Origin: Cognatiyoonia sp965661665
GTDB taxonomy: Bacteria; Pseudomonadota; Alphaproteobacteria; Rhodobacterales; Rhodobacteraceae
Reading direction: 5' to 3'
Length of the DNA stretch: 33,230 nt
NCBI RefSeq assembly: GCF_965661665.1
Contig: NZ_CBFIEO010000022.1
Location: forward strand, 1 to 33,230
The translations under genes and the position numbers were made by a program. This document shows, in pieces, positions 1 through 8,607 of this stretch; the first letter of the stretch is position 1; every line of letters begins with the position of its first letter. A model generated the notes under the pieces. That model saw only the letters and a list, made by a program, of their open reading frames with translations. It did not search any database and was not told the origin of the DNA.

Positions 1-588
1 GATGCCGACACAGCAACTGGCTACATCCTCGGTGCTGCGTACGAGAAACCAGAGATTGCGCTCCGCGTTGCACTAACATACACATCTGAATTGGAGTTTT
101 CCCACGTCACTCACTTGACTGGCGTGCCTGATGCAGCAGTTGCTCCAACAGAGTACACGATGCCACAGACGCTGACTTTAGATTTCCAGTCCGGCGTCGC
201 AGCAAACACATTGGTCTTCGGTCAGGTTCGCTACTCTGAGAACTCCGCTATCAACATTAACAGCGCGTTCTACCCAGCGAACCCATTGATCGGCTTCGAT
301 GATGACTCAATCTCGTACAAGATCGGTGTTGGACGTCGCTTTACTGATGAACTCGCAGGCTCGATCTCCATCAGTTACGAGAAAGCAAACGGCGGCGAAG
401 CGAGCAACCTCGCTCCGACTGACGGCTCCATCGGCATCCAGATCGGTGGCTCATATGACATGGGCAACGGAATGGAGATCTCCGGCGGTGTTGGCTACAC
501 TATGGTTGGCGACGCAGACACAAGCATCGCAAGCTTCTCCGACAACAGCGCGATCGGCGTTGGTGTTAAGGTCGGCTACTCTTTCTAA
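1..588 (+). CDS. OmpP1/FadL-family outer-membrane channel, C-terminal part (5' end outside window)
   Basis: The frame is open from base 1, so this is the last ~195 residues of a longer protein; the first start-like codon inside it (TTG at 91) is internal. The visible part alternates polar and hydrophobic residues in short strands separated by turns (for example GVGRRFTDEL, GGVGYTMVGDA) and ends in VKVGYSF, with the terminal Phe typical of beta-barrels recognised by BamA. The composition and final strands match the FadL/OmpP1 family of hydrophobic-compound channels of marine alphaproteobacteria, usually ~370-400 residues. The substrate cannot be told from this piece. Codon use is strongly biased, suggesting high expression. 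It is followed at once by a terminator and is convergent with lpxB. Confidence 0.75.
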   Translation, partial: DADTATGYILGAAYEKPEIALRVALTYTSELEFSHVTHLTGVPDAAVAPTEYTMPQTLTLDFQSGVAANTLVFGQVRYSENSAININSAFYPANPLIGFDDDSISYKIGVGRRFTDELAGSISISYEKANGGEASNLAPTDGSIGIQIGGSYDMGNGMEISGGVGYTMVGDADTSIASFSDNSAIGVGVKVGYSF

Positions 589-610
589 AGAGTTTTACCT
601 ACGAATTAGA

Positions 611-642
611 AAGCCCCGGTCATTTTTGCTGGGGCTTTTTTG
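611..642 (+). terminator. Rho-independent terminator of the FadL-type gene
   Basis: A perfect 7-bp stem, AAGCCCC (611-617) with GGGGCTT (631-637), is followed by a run of seven T (636-642). It sits 22 bases after the FadL-type stop codon and ends exactly at the stop codon of lpxB, which comes from the opposite strand. Confidence 0.9.
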
Positions 643-1779
643 TTAGAGGGTCGCGAGCACTGCTGTTGCGGCTCTCAGTCCCGGAGCCTCACCACCCCTT
701 CCAAGCCGCTCCATCGTCAGGTCCATAGCGTCGTTTTGAGTGTTGGGCGATGCGAGGACGTCCAAAAGCCCCTTTGCGATGTTGTCTGGTGTGCAGTCTG
801 CGCCGATGAATTCCGGCACAGCGCGGGTTTCGGAAACGAGGTTGACCAACGTCACTGTATCCACCTTGAGCATGCGAGAGATGATCACGCGGCTGAGCCA
901 TTTCATGTCGTAGGCAATGACCATCGGCGTCTGTGCGGCGGCGAGTTCGAGCGAAACCGTCCCCGAAGCAGCCAAAGCAACATCGGCAGCTTTGAAAGCC
1001 ACGCGCTTGTTCGGGTCGTTAGGGGCGATAAGATGAACGTTTGCGCTCCATCGGGCCGTGTTATCGCGAACCTGTTCGTAAACGGGCGCAGCACACGGTA
1101 CGACGATCTGTGCATCTATGTGGTGCGCGGTGACTTTGGACAATGCGCCGCCAAACCGATCAGACAGACGCGCGACTTCCCCCTTTCGCGAGCCCGGCAG
1201 CGCAAGGATCAAAGGGTCACCTTCTGTCAAACCAAGGGACGCTCTATACGCAGCGGCCTCAGCCGCGCTTGCAACAGGTTCAGCCACAATCGGATGGCCA
1301 ACAAAATCACATCCCATGCCCTCGGCCGTCATCAACGGTGGCTCAAAAGGAAACAGCGCCAGAACATGGTCGATGTATCTCGCCATCTTCGCCGCACGGC
1401 CGGAGCGCCACGCCCAAACGGTCGGTGCAACGCAGTGGATGGTTTTGATATTGGATGCCCCTTTCACAAGCCGCGCCACCCGCAGGCAGAAATCTGGGCT
1501 GTCGATGGTGATGAGGACGTCAGGCTGCTGCGCAACGATCGCATCCGCCGTTTCACGGATACGTGCCTTGAGCGCCCGATATTTCGGCAAAATCTCCACC
1601 AGCCCCATGAGGCTGAGTTCCGTCATCGGGAAGCGACTGGTCAGACCCTCAGCCTCCATCAGCGGACCACCAACGCCAGAAAACTCAACATCCGTCAGGG
1701 ATTTCAGTCCACACATCAGCGCACCGCCGAGCTTGTCGCCGGACACTTCTCCCGCGATCAGGAAAACCTTCAGTCCCAT
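643..1779 (-). CDS. lpxB: Lipid-A-disaccharide synthase LpxB
   Basis: Glycosyltransferase family 19 enzyme, 378 residues (normal length). It joins 2,3-diacylglucosamine-1-phosphate to UDP-2,3-diacylglucosamine to give the lipid A disaccharide at the inner face of the inner membrane. The N-terminal IAGEVSGDKLGG (about residues 8-19) is the family's AGExSGDxxG signature. The central APTVWAWRSGRAAKMARYID and the later LALPGSRKGEVARL are also typical. The ATG at 1779 overlaps the end of lpxI by 10 bases, so the two are probably translationally coupled. It is the last gene of the minus-strand envelope block. Nothing appears damaged. Confidence 0.96.
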   Translation of the reverse strand: MGLKVFLIAGEVSGDKLGGALMCGLKSLTDVEFSGVGGPLMEAEGLTSRFPMTELSLMGLVEILPKYRALKARIRETADAIVAQQPDVLITIDSPDFCLRVARLVKGASNIKTIHCVAPTVWAWRSGRAAKMARYIDHVLALFPFEPPLMTAEGMGCDFVGHPIVAEPVASAAEAAAYRASLGLTEGDPLILALPGSRKGEVARLSDRFGGALSKVTAHHIDAQIVVPCAAPVYEQVRDNTARWSANVHLIAPNDPNKRVAFKAADVALAASGTVSLELAAAQTPMVIAYDMKWLSRVIISRMLKVDTVTLVNLVSETRAVPEFIGADCTPDNIAKGLLDVLASPNTQNDAMDLTMERLGRGGEAPGLRAATAVLATL

Positions 1780-2651
1780 GACCGAACCCAGAGAAACAAC
1801 CCTTCAGCGTCGAGGATTTGACAGACCCGCAGCAGGTCGAGCACCATTACACCACCCTCTTCCACCACGATGCCGGCCAGCCCAATCGCAGCCACATTGC
1901 GGGCGGTCTCAGGACCAATGACAGGAAGGTCCGCGCGGCGATCTTGGTGCGGCTTGGGGCCTTTGAAAAGAATCCCGCCCTTTGCAGTTCCCGCTTGACC
2001 GGAGAGCCAGTCTGCAGCGGAGGACACGAGATCATCGACAAATTCCAACGGACCCAAATCCGCGCCAGCATCTTTGGAGGACATGAACCGGCGCATCATA
2101 GCGTCAGTGCCGTCCGGTCCTTCCTCCGCCAACACCTTACCGTCTTTGACGATACAAGCTTGGCCACTGTCCGCGGCACCCATCTGTTGCAGTGTCTTGT
2201 CACCAACACGCGCGTTCTCTTCCGCCTGCGCATTTGGAAGGGCCTTGGTCAAAATGCCTTCGGGGGGTAGCAAATTAGGGAGGAGTTCCGCAGCGCCGAT
2301 GACCGTCAGGTCATGCTCCTCAAAAATCTTGATGATCTCGCGCAAAGTGCCATCGTCGCCCATGGCGAGCGCCGCTTGCAGACGCGGCACCAGCGGCATC
2401 GTCATCTCATCAATCGCACTTGGATCAATGGGCATCCGCCGCACGGCGCCTGCCATACACACCTGTATCACACCGCGCGTCTTGAGCTCGGCAAGAAAGC
2501 TGCCAAGCTGTTCGATCCGGAAAACGACTTGCGGTGCGATTTCAGGCGTGAACCCGTCCAAAGCACAGACAAGTGGCGCTGGTCCTTGCTGCGACAACCT
2601 GCGGAAAAGCGTAGCAGGAAGGTTTCCGGTGCCTGCAATAATCGCAAGCAT
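1770..2651 (-). CDS. lpxI: UDP-2,3-diacylglucosamine pyrophosphatase LpxI
   Basis: DUF1009 protein of 293 residues. LpxI hydrolyses UDP-2,3-diacylglucosamine to lipid X plus UMP and is the alphaproteobacterial replacement for LpxH. The N-terminus LAIIAGTGNLPATL and the C-terminal segment KPHQDRRADLPVIGPETA followed by GIVVEEGGVMVLD are hallmark stretches of the family; the QDxRxDLP segment lies in the catalytic half. It sits between lpxA and lpxB, the steps immediately before and after its own, and overlaps lpxA by one base (TGATG) and lpxB by 10 bases. Length and motifs are intact. Confidence 0.94.
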   Translation of the reverse strand: MLAIIAGTGNLPATLFRRLSQQGPAPLVCALDGFTPEIAPQVVFRIEQLGSFLAELKTRGVIQVCMAGAVRRMPIDPSAIDEMTMPLVPRLQAALAMGDDGTLREIIKIFEEHDLTVIGAAELLPNLLPPEGILTKALPNAQAEENARVGDKTLQQMGAADSGQACIVKDGKVLAEEGPDGTDAMMRRFMSSKDAGADLGPLEFVDDLVSSAADWLSGQAGTAKGGILFKGPKPHQDRRADLPVIGPETARNVAAIGLAGIVVEEGGVMVLDLLRVCQILDAEGLFLWVRSWD

Positions 2652-3433
2652 CAGCGCGGCGTCAAGAAGTTGCGGTCTGTGTTGCCAAGGATGAAATCTA
2701 CCATCTGCTGGACGTAGGGGCTTTTGACCTCATCTTTGAGGCGCTCCGCCCGATCGTGAAAGGTGCCTTCGCCATCCTTCAACGCTTGGAACGCCGCCCG
2801 TAGAGCGGTGATATCAGTCCGCGCGACACCACGCCGCTTGAGACCCACGAGATTCAACCCATCCAACACACCGCGCGGCCCCATGACCAAGCCATGCGGC
2901 ACCACATCGTTCGTCACCATTGACAGCGCGCCAATGATCGCACCCTGCCCAATCCGCACAAACTGATGAACGCCACACAAACCCCCGACGATCACGTCGT
3001 CCTCCAAGATGCAATGTCCGGCTATGGCGCTGGAGTTTACGACAATCACACGATTGCCAATGTACGCATCATGGGCAATGTGACAGCCGGCCATAAAGAG
3101 GCCGTCGTCACCAATCTTGGTCAGGCCACCGCCACCAGCGGTGCCCGAGTTGATCGTTACATGTTCCCGAATGCGGTTGCGCGCGCCGATCTCAAGTCGC
3201 GTTTCTTCGCCGTCAAATTTGAGGTCTTGCGGTATTTCCCCAATCACGGCGAACGAAAAGGCAGTCGTTTCGTCTCCAATAGAGGTATTTCCGTCAATCA
3301 CGACATGGCTTTTGAGTGTCACGCCTTTGCCCAGCTTCACCTGGGGTCCGATCACACAGAACGGGCCGATCGAACATCCTGCCCCAATGTCGGCGCCGTC
3401 GGCAATGATTGCGCTGGGGTGAATCTCTCTCAT
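2651..3433 (-). CDS. lpxA: Acyl-ACP:UDP-N-acetylglucosamine O-acyltransferase LpxA
   Basis: First enzyme of lipid A synthesis: it transfers a 3-hydroxyacyl chain from ACP to UDP-GlcNAc in the cytoplasm. The 260 residues begin MREIHPSAIIADGADIG and carry left-handed beta-helix hexapeptide repeats over about residues 5-190. The catalytic-site sequence AGCHIAHDAYIGN gives His118 and His121, the latter equivalent to E. coli His125. NRIREHVTINSGT is the substrate-binding loop. The C-terminal helical part (about 190-260) is typical. It overlaps fabZ by 4 bases (ATGA) and lpxI by one, so the block is tightly coupled. Confidence 0.96.
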   Translation of the reverse strand: MREIHPSAIIADGADIGAGCSIGPFCVIGPQVKLGKGVTLKSHVVIDGNTSIGDETTAFSFAVIGEIPQDLKFDGEETRLEIGARNRIREHVTINSGTAGGGGLTKIGDDGLFMAGCHIAHDAYIGNRVIVVNSSAIAGHCILEDDVIVGGLCGVHQFVRIGQGAIIGALSMVTNDVVPHGLVMGPRGVLDGLNLVGLKRRGVARTDITALRAAFQALKDGEGTFHDRAERLKDEVKSPYVQQMVDFILGNTDRNFLTPR

Positions 3434-3891
3434 GCGTTTTGCATATCCATCATCGCGGCAAACTCACCTTCAGCGGCGAGCTCGCCTTCAACTGTCGCCA
3501 CACCTTTGAAGCGCCAGACCTTGCCACCTGGCTTGCCGCGGGTTGTTTCGATCTTCATCTCAAGCACATCGCCCGGAATCACTTTGCGGCGGAATTTGCA
3601 GCCGTCGATCGACATGAAATAGATCAGCAGGTTGCCTTCGGTAAGGCCCATCGTCGTGCCCACCATCACCGCCGCTGTCTGTGCCATCGCTTCAATGATC
3701 GTGACGCCCGGCATGATGGGCGTGCCCGGGAAGTGCCCTTGGAAGTGAGGCTCATTCATCGTGACGTTCTTGATACCGATGGCCGAAGACGTTCCATCAA
3801 TGCTGTGCACCTTATCTACCAAAAGGAATGGATAGCGATGCGGGATGATCTTTTGAATAAGGTGAATATCGGCTTTGGTCGGTGCGCCCAT
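3430..3891 (-). CDS. fabZ: 3-hydroxyacyl-ACP dehydratase FabZ
   Basis: Hot-dog fold dehydratase of 153 residues that removes water from 3-hydroxyacyl-ACP during fatty acid elongation. It competes with LpxA for the same substrate pool, which may be why the two genes are joined. Key features are IIPHRYPFLLVDKV near the N-terminus and HFQGHFPGTPIMPGV followed by IIEAMAQTAAV, containing the catalytic His and Glu. The ATG at 3891 gives the standard length. The 3' end overlaps the start of lpxA by 4 bases. A 64-base gap separates it from ompH upstream, with no clear terminator. Confidence 0.95.
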   Translation of the reverse strand: MGAPTKADIHLIQKIIPHRYPFLLVDKVHSIDGTSSAIGIKNVTMNEPHFQGHFPGTPIMPGVTIIEAMAQTAAVMVGTTMGLTEGNLLIYFMSIDGCKFRRKVIPGDVLEMKIETTRGKPGGKVWRFKGVATVEGELAAEGEFAAMMDMQNA

Positions 3892-3955
3892 GATCTTGTC
3901 TTTCTTAGTGCCTGTTAGTGTTGACTAGCAAGGCCAAGCCAGCCGAGCAAGCCTA

Positions 3956-4513
3956 TCACTCCGCCTGCTCTTCAGCCTGCTGTGTGAGTGCGTTGAGGCG
4001 TGCGATCACATCATTGGTGATATCGACACTGGAGCGGGCAAGATAGATCGAGCGACCATCCAGAACGACCGCCCCACCCCGTTCCAACATCACCTGACCG
4101 ATAACATCGCGCACCTGAGCGTTGAACTGCGCCTGAGCCGATTGCTGCATTTGCGCAATCTCAACTTCCTTGGCGTCCCGCTCCGCTCGGATAGATTGGA
4201 CCTTCTGGTCAAAAGCCTGCGCAGCGGCACGAAAATCCTCTACGCTCATCTGCTCGCGCTGCTCGGTCAGGGCGCGTTCTTCGGCTTCAAGCTCGATCCG
4301 AAGCCTGTCATTCTCTTGCTGCGCGTCACGGGCAACACGATCAAGGTCCGCTTTGATCCTCTGACCAAGGATCGAATTGGAAAACAGCAGTTCAAGATTG
4401 ACGACCAACACATGCTGATCTGTCGCCGTGCCATTTGAGGACTGCGCCGATGCACCTTGAGCCCCCATCAGGGCTACAAGGCAGAGCGCAGTGGCGCGAA
4501 TGAGCTGTTGCAT
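3956..4513 (-). CDS. OmpH/Skp-family periplasmic chaperone
   Basis: A 185-residue exported protein. Residues 1-23 form a signal peptide (hydrophobic LCLVALMGAQ, predicted cleavage after ASA). The mature part starts with the family-typical VLVVNLELLFSNSILGQRI, then a long charged coiled coil (about 60-135) rich in Glu, Gln and Arg, and ends in an alpha-beta return segment with GGAVVLDGRSIYL. Skp-type proteins trap unfolded outer-membrane proteins in the periplasm and hand them to the BAM complex. The start overlaps the stop of bamA by one base, fitting co-production with BamA. Confidence 0.9.
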   Translation of the reverse strand: MQQLIRATALCLVALMGAQGASAQSSNGTATDQHVLVVNLELLFSNSILGQRIKADLDRVARDAQQENDRLRIELEAEERALTEQREQMSVEDFRAAAQAFDQKVQSIRAERDAKEVEIAQMQQSAQAQFNAQVRDVIGQVMLERGGAVVLDGRSIYLARSSVDITNDVIARLNALTQQAEEQAE

Positions 4514-6825
4514 TAGAAGCTGGTCGAGATCGTAACGTCGAAGTTTTTGGCTATGTCCTCGGACTGCATGTCGATCGGCTCGGAGAAGTTGAAACGCAGT
4601 GGGCCGAGCGGCGTGCGCCAGAACAAGGACACACCTGCGACGGTCCGAGCGGTGTAGTCGTTGTAAAGAACTTCAGCGCCGTAGTCGTTGCCAATATCCC
4701 AGACTGAGCCGTGGTCGACGAACAAGCCACCCGAAATGCCGTATTCCTCAGGCAAGCCGAGCGGGAATTCAGCTTCCAGCCGCGCCACGGCAAATTTGTT
4801 GCCGCCCAAAGCATCGCCGGAATCTGCGTCGCGTGGGCCAATACCCCCAGCCTCGAACCCGCGCATGATGCGGCTGCCAAGGAAGAACCTGTCCGTCACG
4901 CGGCTGTTGTTGTCCGCAAAGTTCAGGGAGCCGCCTTCGATCGTTGCACGAAGAGTGATTTCTTCATTGAAAACCTTCACCTCTGCAGCAGCGAGCGCTG
5001 TGGTTTTGATAAAGTCAGAGTCGCCGACCCCAAACTCCTGACCGAAGCGAAGCAGAACACCAGCATTTGGGTTCAGACCCGTCCGACGTGTGTCATAGCT
5101 GTACGTGTAGCCCACCGCATTGGTAACGACGGCACCACGGGCGGCTTCATTCGCGATCACGATACTTGCGTCCGGATCAACGTCGGTGATGTCAGTTGAT
5201 CCCAATTCATAGGAGACGCTCAAACGGCCATTGTCGGAAACGGGGAACGCAATGCTGGGACGGAAGCTGAACGTTTCCGTGTCATAGAGCGCGTTTTCGT
5301 TGTCTGTTGTGCGGTAATCAAGGCTAGAGGCAAAGCGCAGGTCGCGGCCAAGGAACCGTGGCTCTGCAAAGTCGAAGGATAAGACGCGGTTGTTTTCGCT
5401 GGTAGAAACTTGGAAGTTCAACGACTGGCCCCGACCAAGAAAGTTGAGCTGTTTGTAGGTCGCCAGCAAACCAAAGCCAGTGTCCGAATTGTAGTTGGCA
5501 CCGAATGAGAGCGAGCCTGTGGGGGCTTCGACGACATCAACATCGACGATCACTTGCTGTTCGGTCGACCCTGTGCGTGCGTTCACCTCCGCATTGGCGA
5601 ACAAGCCCAAAGCACGGATCCGTTCGGCAGAGCGGCGGATTTCACGCGGATTGAATGGGTCCCCTTCAACAGTCGTGAACTGATTGCGAATGACGCGGTC
5701 AAGAGTGGTGCTGTTGCCTTCAATGTCGATGCGTTCGACAAAGATGCGCTCGCCCCGAACCAATGCGAACTCGACGTCCAATGACAAATCGCGGTCGTTT
5801 CTGCTGACGCGCGGCTCGACACGGACAAATCTAATGCCCTGCTGTGTCGCCAACCGCTCCAGCCGCGAGATATCATTTTCCAAAGCAACCGGCGTGTAGA
5901 CCGATCCCGGACGGGTCTTTGTGACCCCTTGGAATTCTGCGGCATCCGCCTCTGCAATGTCAGACGCAACACTTATGTTGCCGAAAGTATATTGCTGCCC
6001 CTCTTGAACATTAAAGGTAATGAGGAAGGCATCCCGTTCTCGCGTCAACGCGGCATCGACGTTCAAAACCTGAAAATCGACGTATCCACGAGCTTGGTAA
6101 AAATCGGTCAAGAGTTGCCGGTCGAGCGCGATGCGGTCACGGACGAATGTGTCCCGACCAACGAGCACCCGGAGGAAACCTGCTTGCTTTGTTTCAAGAA
6201 CGCGGCGCAAGCGGCGCTCGGAATAGCTGCGGTTGCCGACAAAGGAAATGCGCTCAATCTCTGTCACGCCCGCTTCGTTGACTTCGAATACCAGATCAAC
6301 ACGGTTGTCAGGTCGTTCGATGATCTTTGGCGTCACGGCAACGTTGATGCGGCCCCTGTCGACGTAAACTTCGGTTATAGCCGCAACATCACGCTCCGCC
6401 TGTGCGGGACTGTAGACGCGGCGGGGCTGAGATTGAACAACCGCCAAAAGATCGGTATCACGCACCTGATCGTTACCTTCAACGTTGATCCGGTTGATTG
6501 TTGGACGCTCCACCACTGTGATAGCCAAAGTACTGCCGCGTGGGGTGACATCGACACTGGAAAAGAGCCCTGAGGCGCGGATGTTTTGGATCGCTGTGTT
6601 AAGCTCCCCTGCGGTCACTGTTTGACCGCGGCTGATTCCCGCAAGCGTCAGGATTGTTCCGTCTTCAACGCGCAAGTTGCCGTCGACGGAAACGTTGGAA
6701 AACGTGAAGCTTTGCGCTGATGCAGTTTGACCCGCAAGGGTCGAAATACAAAGAATAAAAACTGAAAAGTGCAGACGTGATATGCTTGAAAGTCGCGCCA
6801 AGGCGCGTCCTAGAAAAGAGGTCAT
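4513..6825 (-). CDS. bamA: Outer-membrane protein assembly factor BamA
   Basis: Omp85-family protein of 770 residues, the core of the machine that inserts beta-barrels into the outer membrane. A signal peptide ends near ASAQ (residues ~21-38). Five POTRA domains follow over about 38-440, recognisable from FSNVSVDGNLRVEDGTIL, PTINRINVEGNDQV, EIERISFVGNRSYS, YTFGNISVAS and FVERIDIEGN. The barrel runs to the C-terminal VTISTSF with a final aromatic residue. The L6 loop motif is RIMRGFE, with Met where many homologues have Val in VRGF. It is followed without a gap by ompH. Confidence 0.97.
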   Translation of the reverse strand: MTSFLGRALARLSSISRLHFSVFILCISTLAGQTASAQSFTFSNVSVDGNLRVEDGTILTLAGISRGQTVTAGELNTAIQNIRASGLFSSVDVTPRGSTLAITVVERPTINRINVEGNDQVRDTDLLAVVQSQPRRVYSPAQAERDVAAITEVYVDRGRINVAVTPKIIERPDNRVDLVFEVNEAGVTEIERISFVGNRSYSERRLRRVLETKQAGFLRVLVGRDTFVRDRIALDRQLLTDFYQARGYVDFQVLNVDAALTRERDAFLITFNVQEGQQYTFGNISVASDIAEADAAEFQGVTKTRPGSVYTPVALENDISRLERLATQQGIRFVRVEPRVSRNDRDLSLDVEFALVRGERIFVERIDIEGNSTTLDRVIRNQFTTVEGDPFNPREIRRSAERIRALGLFANAEVNARTGSTEQQVIVDVDVVEAPTGSLSFGANYNSDTGFGLLATYKQLNFLGRGQSLNFQVSTSENNRVLSFDFAEPRFLGRDLRFASSLDYRTTDNENALYDTETFSFRPSIAFPVSDNGRLSVSYELGSTDITDVDPDASIVIANEAARGAVVTNAVGYTYSYDTRRTGLNPNAGVLLRFGQEFGVGDSDFIKTTALAAAEVKVFNEEITLRATIEGGSLNFADNNSRVTDRFFLGSRIMRGFEAGGIGPRDADSGDALGGNKFAVARLEAEFPLGLPEEYGISGGLFVDHGSVWDIGNDYGAEVLYNDYTARTVAGVSLFWRTPLGPLRFNFSEPIDMQSEDIAKNFDVTISTSF

Positions 6826-6952
6826 TTTGTGCCTTATTTCTTTATATTCCCCAGATGTCGTTGAACGTATCGGCTGAATAAGGGGATGTCAAAACGAAGA
6901 AGCGCACCAAATGAAACGCTTGCAAGGCTTTGCTCGTGCTTTTGAAGCGGTC

Positions 6953-7078
6953 TTAAATGAGGGCGATATCTGCGCCCAAATACAGCGCGCCGATCACGAC
7001 GCCTGTGCAAATGATCCGGTCCCAATTCAGACGCATCAGGACGGTGAATCCTTTGTAACCTGCGGCGATTGTTTGCAT
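6953..7078 (-). CDS. Small single-span membrane peptide, 41 aa, between rseP and bamA
   Basis: ATG at 7078 is preceded by AAGGAG six bases upstream, a near-perfect ribosome binding site. The reading frame stays open for 41 codons and ends TAA. The product starts MQTIAAGYKGFTVLMRLNWD and continues into a hydrophobic stretch, RIICTGVVIGALYLGADIAL, long enough for one membrane span. The N-terminal half is slightly basic, so an N-in orientation is likely. No function is known to me; my impression that Rhodobacteraceae carry a similar short gene here is memory, not a search. It lies between two envelope genes on the same strand, 64 bases after rseP and 127 before bamA. Confidence 0.65.
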   Translation of the reverse strand: MQTIAAGYKGFTVLMRLNWDRIICTGVVIGALYLGADIALI

Positions 7079-7142
7079 CGGTTTTCTCCTTAATGGGAAA
7101 AAGATACCGCCCAATTAGGGCAAAAGTGTGACAGATTGCGAT

Positions 7143-8471
7143 TTATGGGCACAAAACAAGGTCGTTTAGCAGGGCAAACACCATTAGCGAGCCGATGAGC
7201 GCAAGCCCCGAAAACATCAAAACCTGTAGCGCCATTCCATCCGGCTTGCGTCGTGTCACCGCCTCATATGCGTAGAACACCAGATGGCCACCGTCCAGAA
7301 CCGGAACTGGGAACAGATTGAAGAGCCCAATCGCTGCGGAGATCATCCCAATGAAGAGGATGTAGCTCCCCGCGCCTTGCGACGCCATCGATCCGCTGGC
7401 CTGTGCAATCGCAACAGGACCAGAAATATTGCAACTTGAGATGCCACCCGTGATGACCTCCCACAATCCGTTGAGCGACATCTTGATGGTGAACCAAAGA
7501 CGATCGAAGCCAAATGTCACAGACTCCCAAACTCCAACACTTTCGCGCTGCTGCTCAAAAAAGTATTCGCCACCGATCCCGATCATCCAACGGGTTTCAA
7601 ACGTCCCATCGGGCAATGGGTTGTCGACGCGACGAGGTGAAAGTTCAACTTCGATAATCTCACCTTCCCGCCAAACATCGAGCAGGATGGGCGCGCCTTC
7701 GACCGCTTCAACCGCCGTGACAATGTCGGCAAATGCGTAGGTTGGCACGCGGTCCACTGCCACAATAACATCGTCGATCTTGAGCTTGGCGTCATCTGCG
7801 GCCGACCGCGGGAAAAGCCGATCAACACGGGGCACCAACAGGTTGGGCCCGTTGACTTCCATTTCCACGCCGTCCCGCACAACAACATAGGTCCGCTGCG
7901 GAGACGTCGGCAGATCATCGACGCTGTCCTCGCCCGACAAGCCAATCAGGATCCCATCGACGGAGACAACCTCATCCCCCGGCAGAAGTTCCGATTCAAA
8001 ACCAGCAGGCAGATCAAACGCTTGTTCGAAAATCACCTTTTCTGTCGTTTGCCCCTGCGCCAGCGTGTAGCCTGCGAAGATCAGGACCGCGAGGATGAAA
8101 TTTGCCACCGGACCCGCAACCACCGTGGCCAACCGCGCCCAAAGCGGTGCATCCATCATCGTACGGCGCGCCTCCTCTGGCGGAAGGTTTTCGACACCGC
8201 CAACACTGACCGCGTTCTTGTCACCTGCAAATTTGACAAAGCCCCCAAACGGGATCGCCGCGAGCTGCCACTTGGTCCCGCGTTTGTCGACACGGGACGC
8301 CAGAACAGGCCCGAACCCCACGGAAAACACATCCGCGTCAATGCTACACCAACGGCCGACGATGTAGTGACCGTATTCATGGACCGCGACAATCACGGAA
8401 AGAGCGACAACAAAGACAACGAGGGTGTAGGCACTGTTGCCGGTCATCGTCAGGAGTTGAGAAAGATCCAA
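7143..8471 (-). CDS. rseP: Site-2 intramembrane zinc protease RseP
   Basis: M50-family protease of 442 residues, which cuts anti-sigma factors or signal-peptide remnants inside the inner membrane. The zinc motif HEYGH (His31, Glu32, His35) lies in the first membrane segment. FGPVLASR and the amphipathic GGFVKFAGD follow, then PDZ-type domains (about 125-300), and the third zinc ligand is in the family's NLFPVPVLDGGHL near the C-terminus. Final membrane helices end at LNDLVLCP. The upstream neighbour in relatives is usually dxr; here cdsA is next, after 136 non-coding bases. All catalytic residues are present. Confidence 0.95.
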   Translation of the reverse strand: MDLSQLLTMTGNSAYTLVVFVVALSVIVAVHEYGHYIVGRWCSIDADVFSVGFGPVLASRVDKRGTKWQLAAIPFGGFVKFAGDKNAVSVGGVENLPPEEARRTMMDAPLWARLATVVAGPVANFILAVLIFAGYTLAQGQTTEKVIFEQAFDLPAGFESELLPGDEVVSVDGILIGLSGEDSVDDLPTSPQRTYVVVRDGVEMEVNGPNLLVPRVDRLFPRSAADDAKLKIDDVIVAVDRVPTYAFADIVTAVEAVEGAPILLDVWREGEIIEVELSPRRVDNPLPDGTFETRWMIGIGGEYFFEQQRESVGVWESVTFGFDRLWFTIKMSLNGLWEVITGGISSCNISGPVAIAQASGSMASQGAGSYILFIGMISAAIGLFNLFPVPVLDGGHLVFYAYEAVTRRKPDGMALQVLMFSGLALIGSLMVFALLNDLVLCP

Positions 8472-8528
8472 AGCAGAGGTCCTTAACTTGATGCATCTCG
8501 GCGAGCTACGCCTGTTTTCGTGCTGTAC

Positions 8529-8542
8529 CTAATACGAATTAG
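8529..8542. repeat. Inverted repeat upstream of rseP
   Basis: Perfect 5-bp arms CTAAT and ATTAG are separated by ACGA (top strand) in the 136-base space between cdsA and rseP. It lies 58 bases before the rseP start on that gene's upstream side, so it could be an operator. It could equally be chance in an AT-rich spacer; no T-run follows it, so it is not a terminator. Confidence 0.3.
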
Positions 8543-8607
8543 ACAATTTGCAGCTAGCCCTGTGCTAACATTTTGTTTCGTTGGTGAATGTGTTTTGGCG
8601 GATACCG

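Noticed and set aside
640..1821. Long top-strand open frame (393 codons) opposite lpxB
   Set aside because: It is the antisense of a complete LpxB with intact motifs; its translation is Arg-, His- and Cys-rich without any family character.
6834..7025. 63-codon minus-strand frame between bamA and the 41-aa peptide
   Set aside because: It overlaps the better-supported 41-aa frame, lacks a ribosome binding site, and has an implausibly Arg- and His-rich start.
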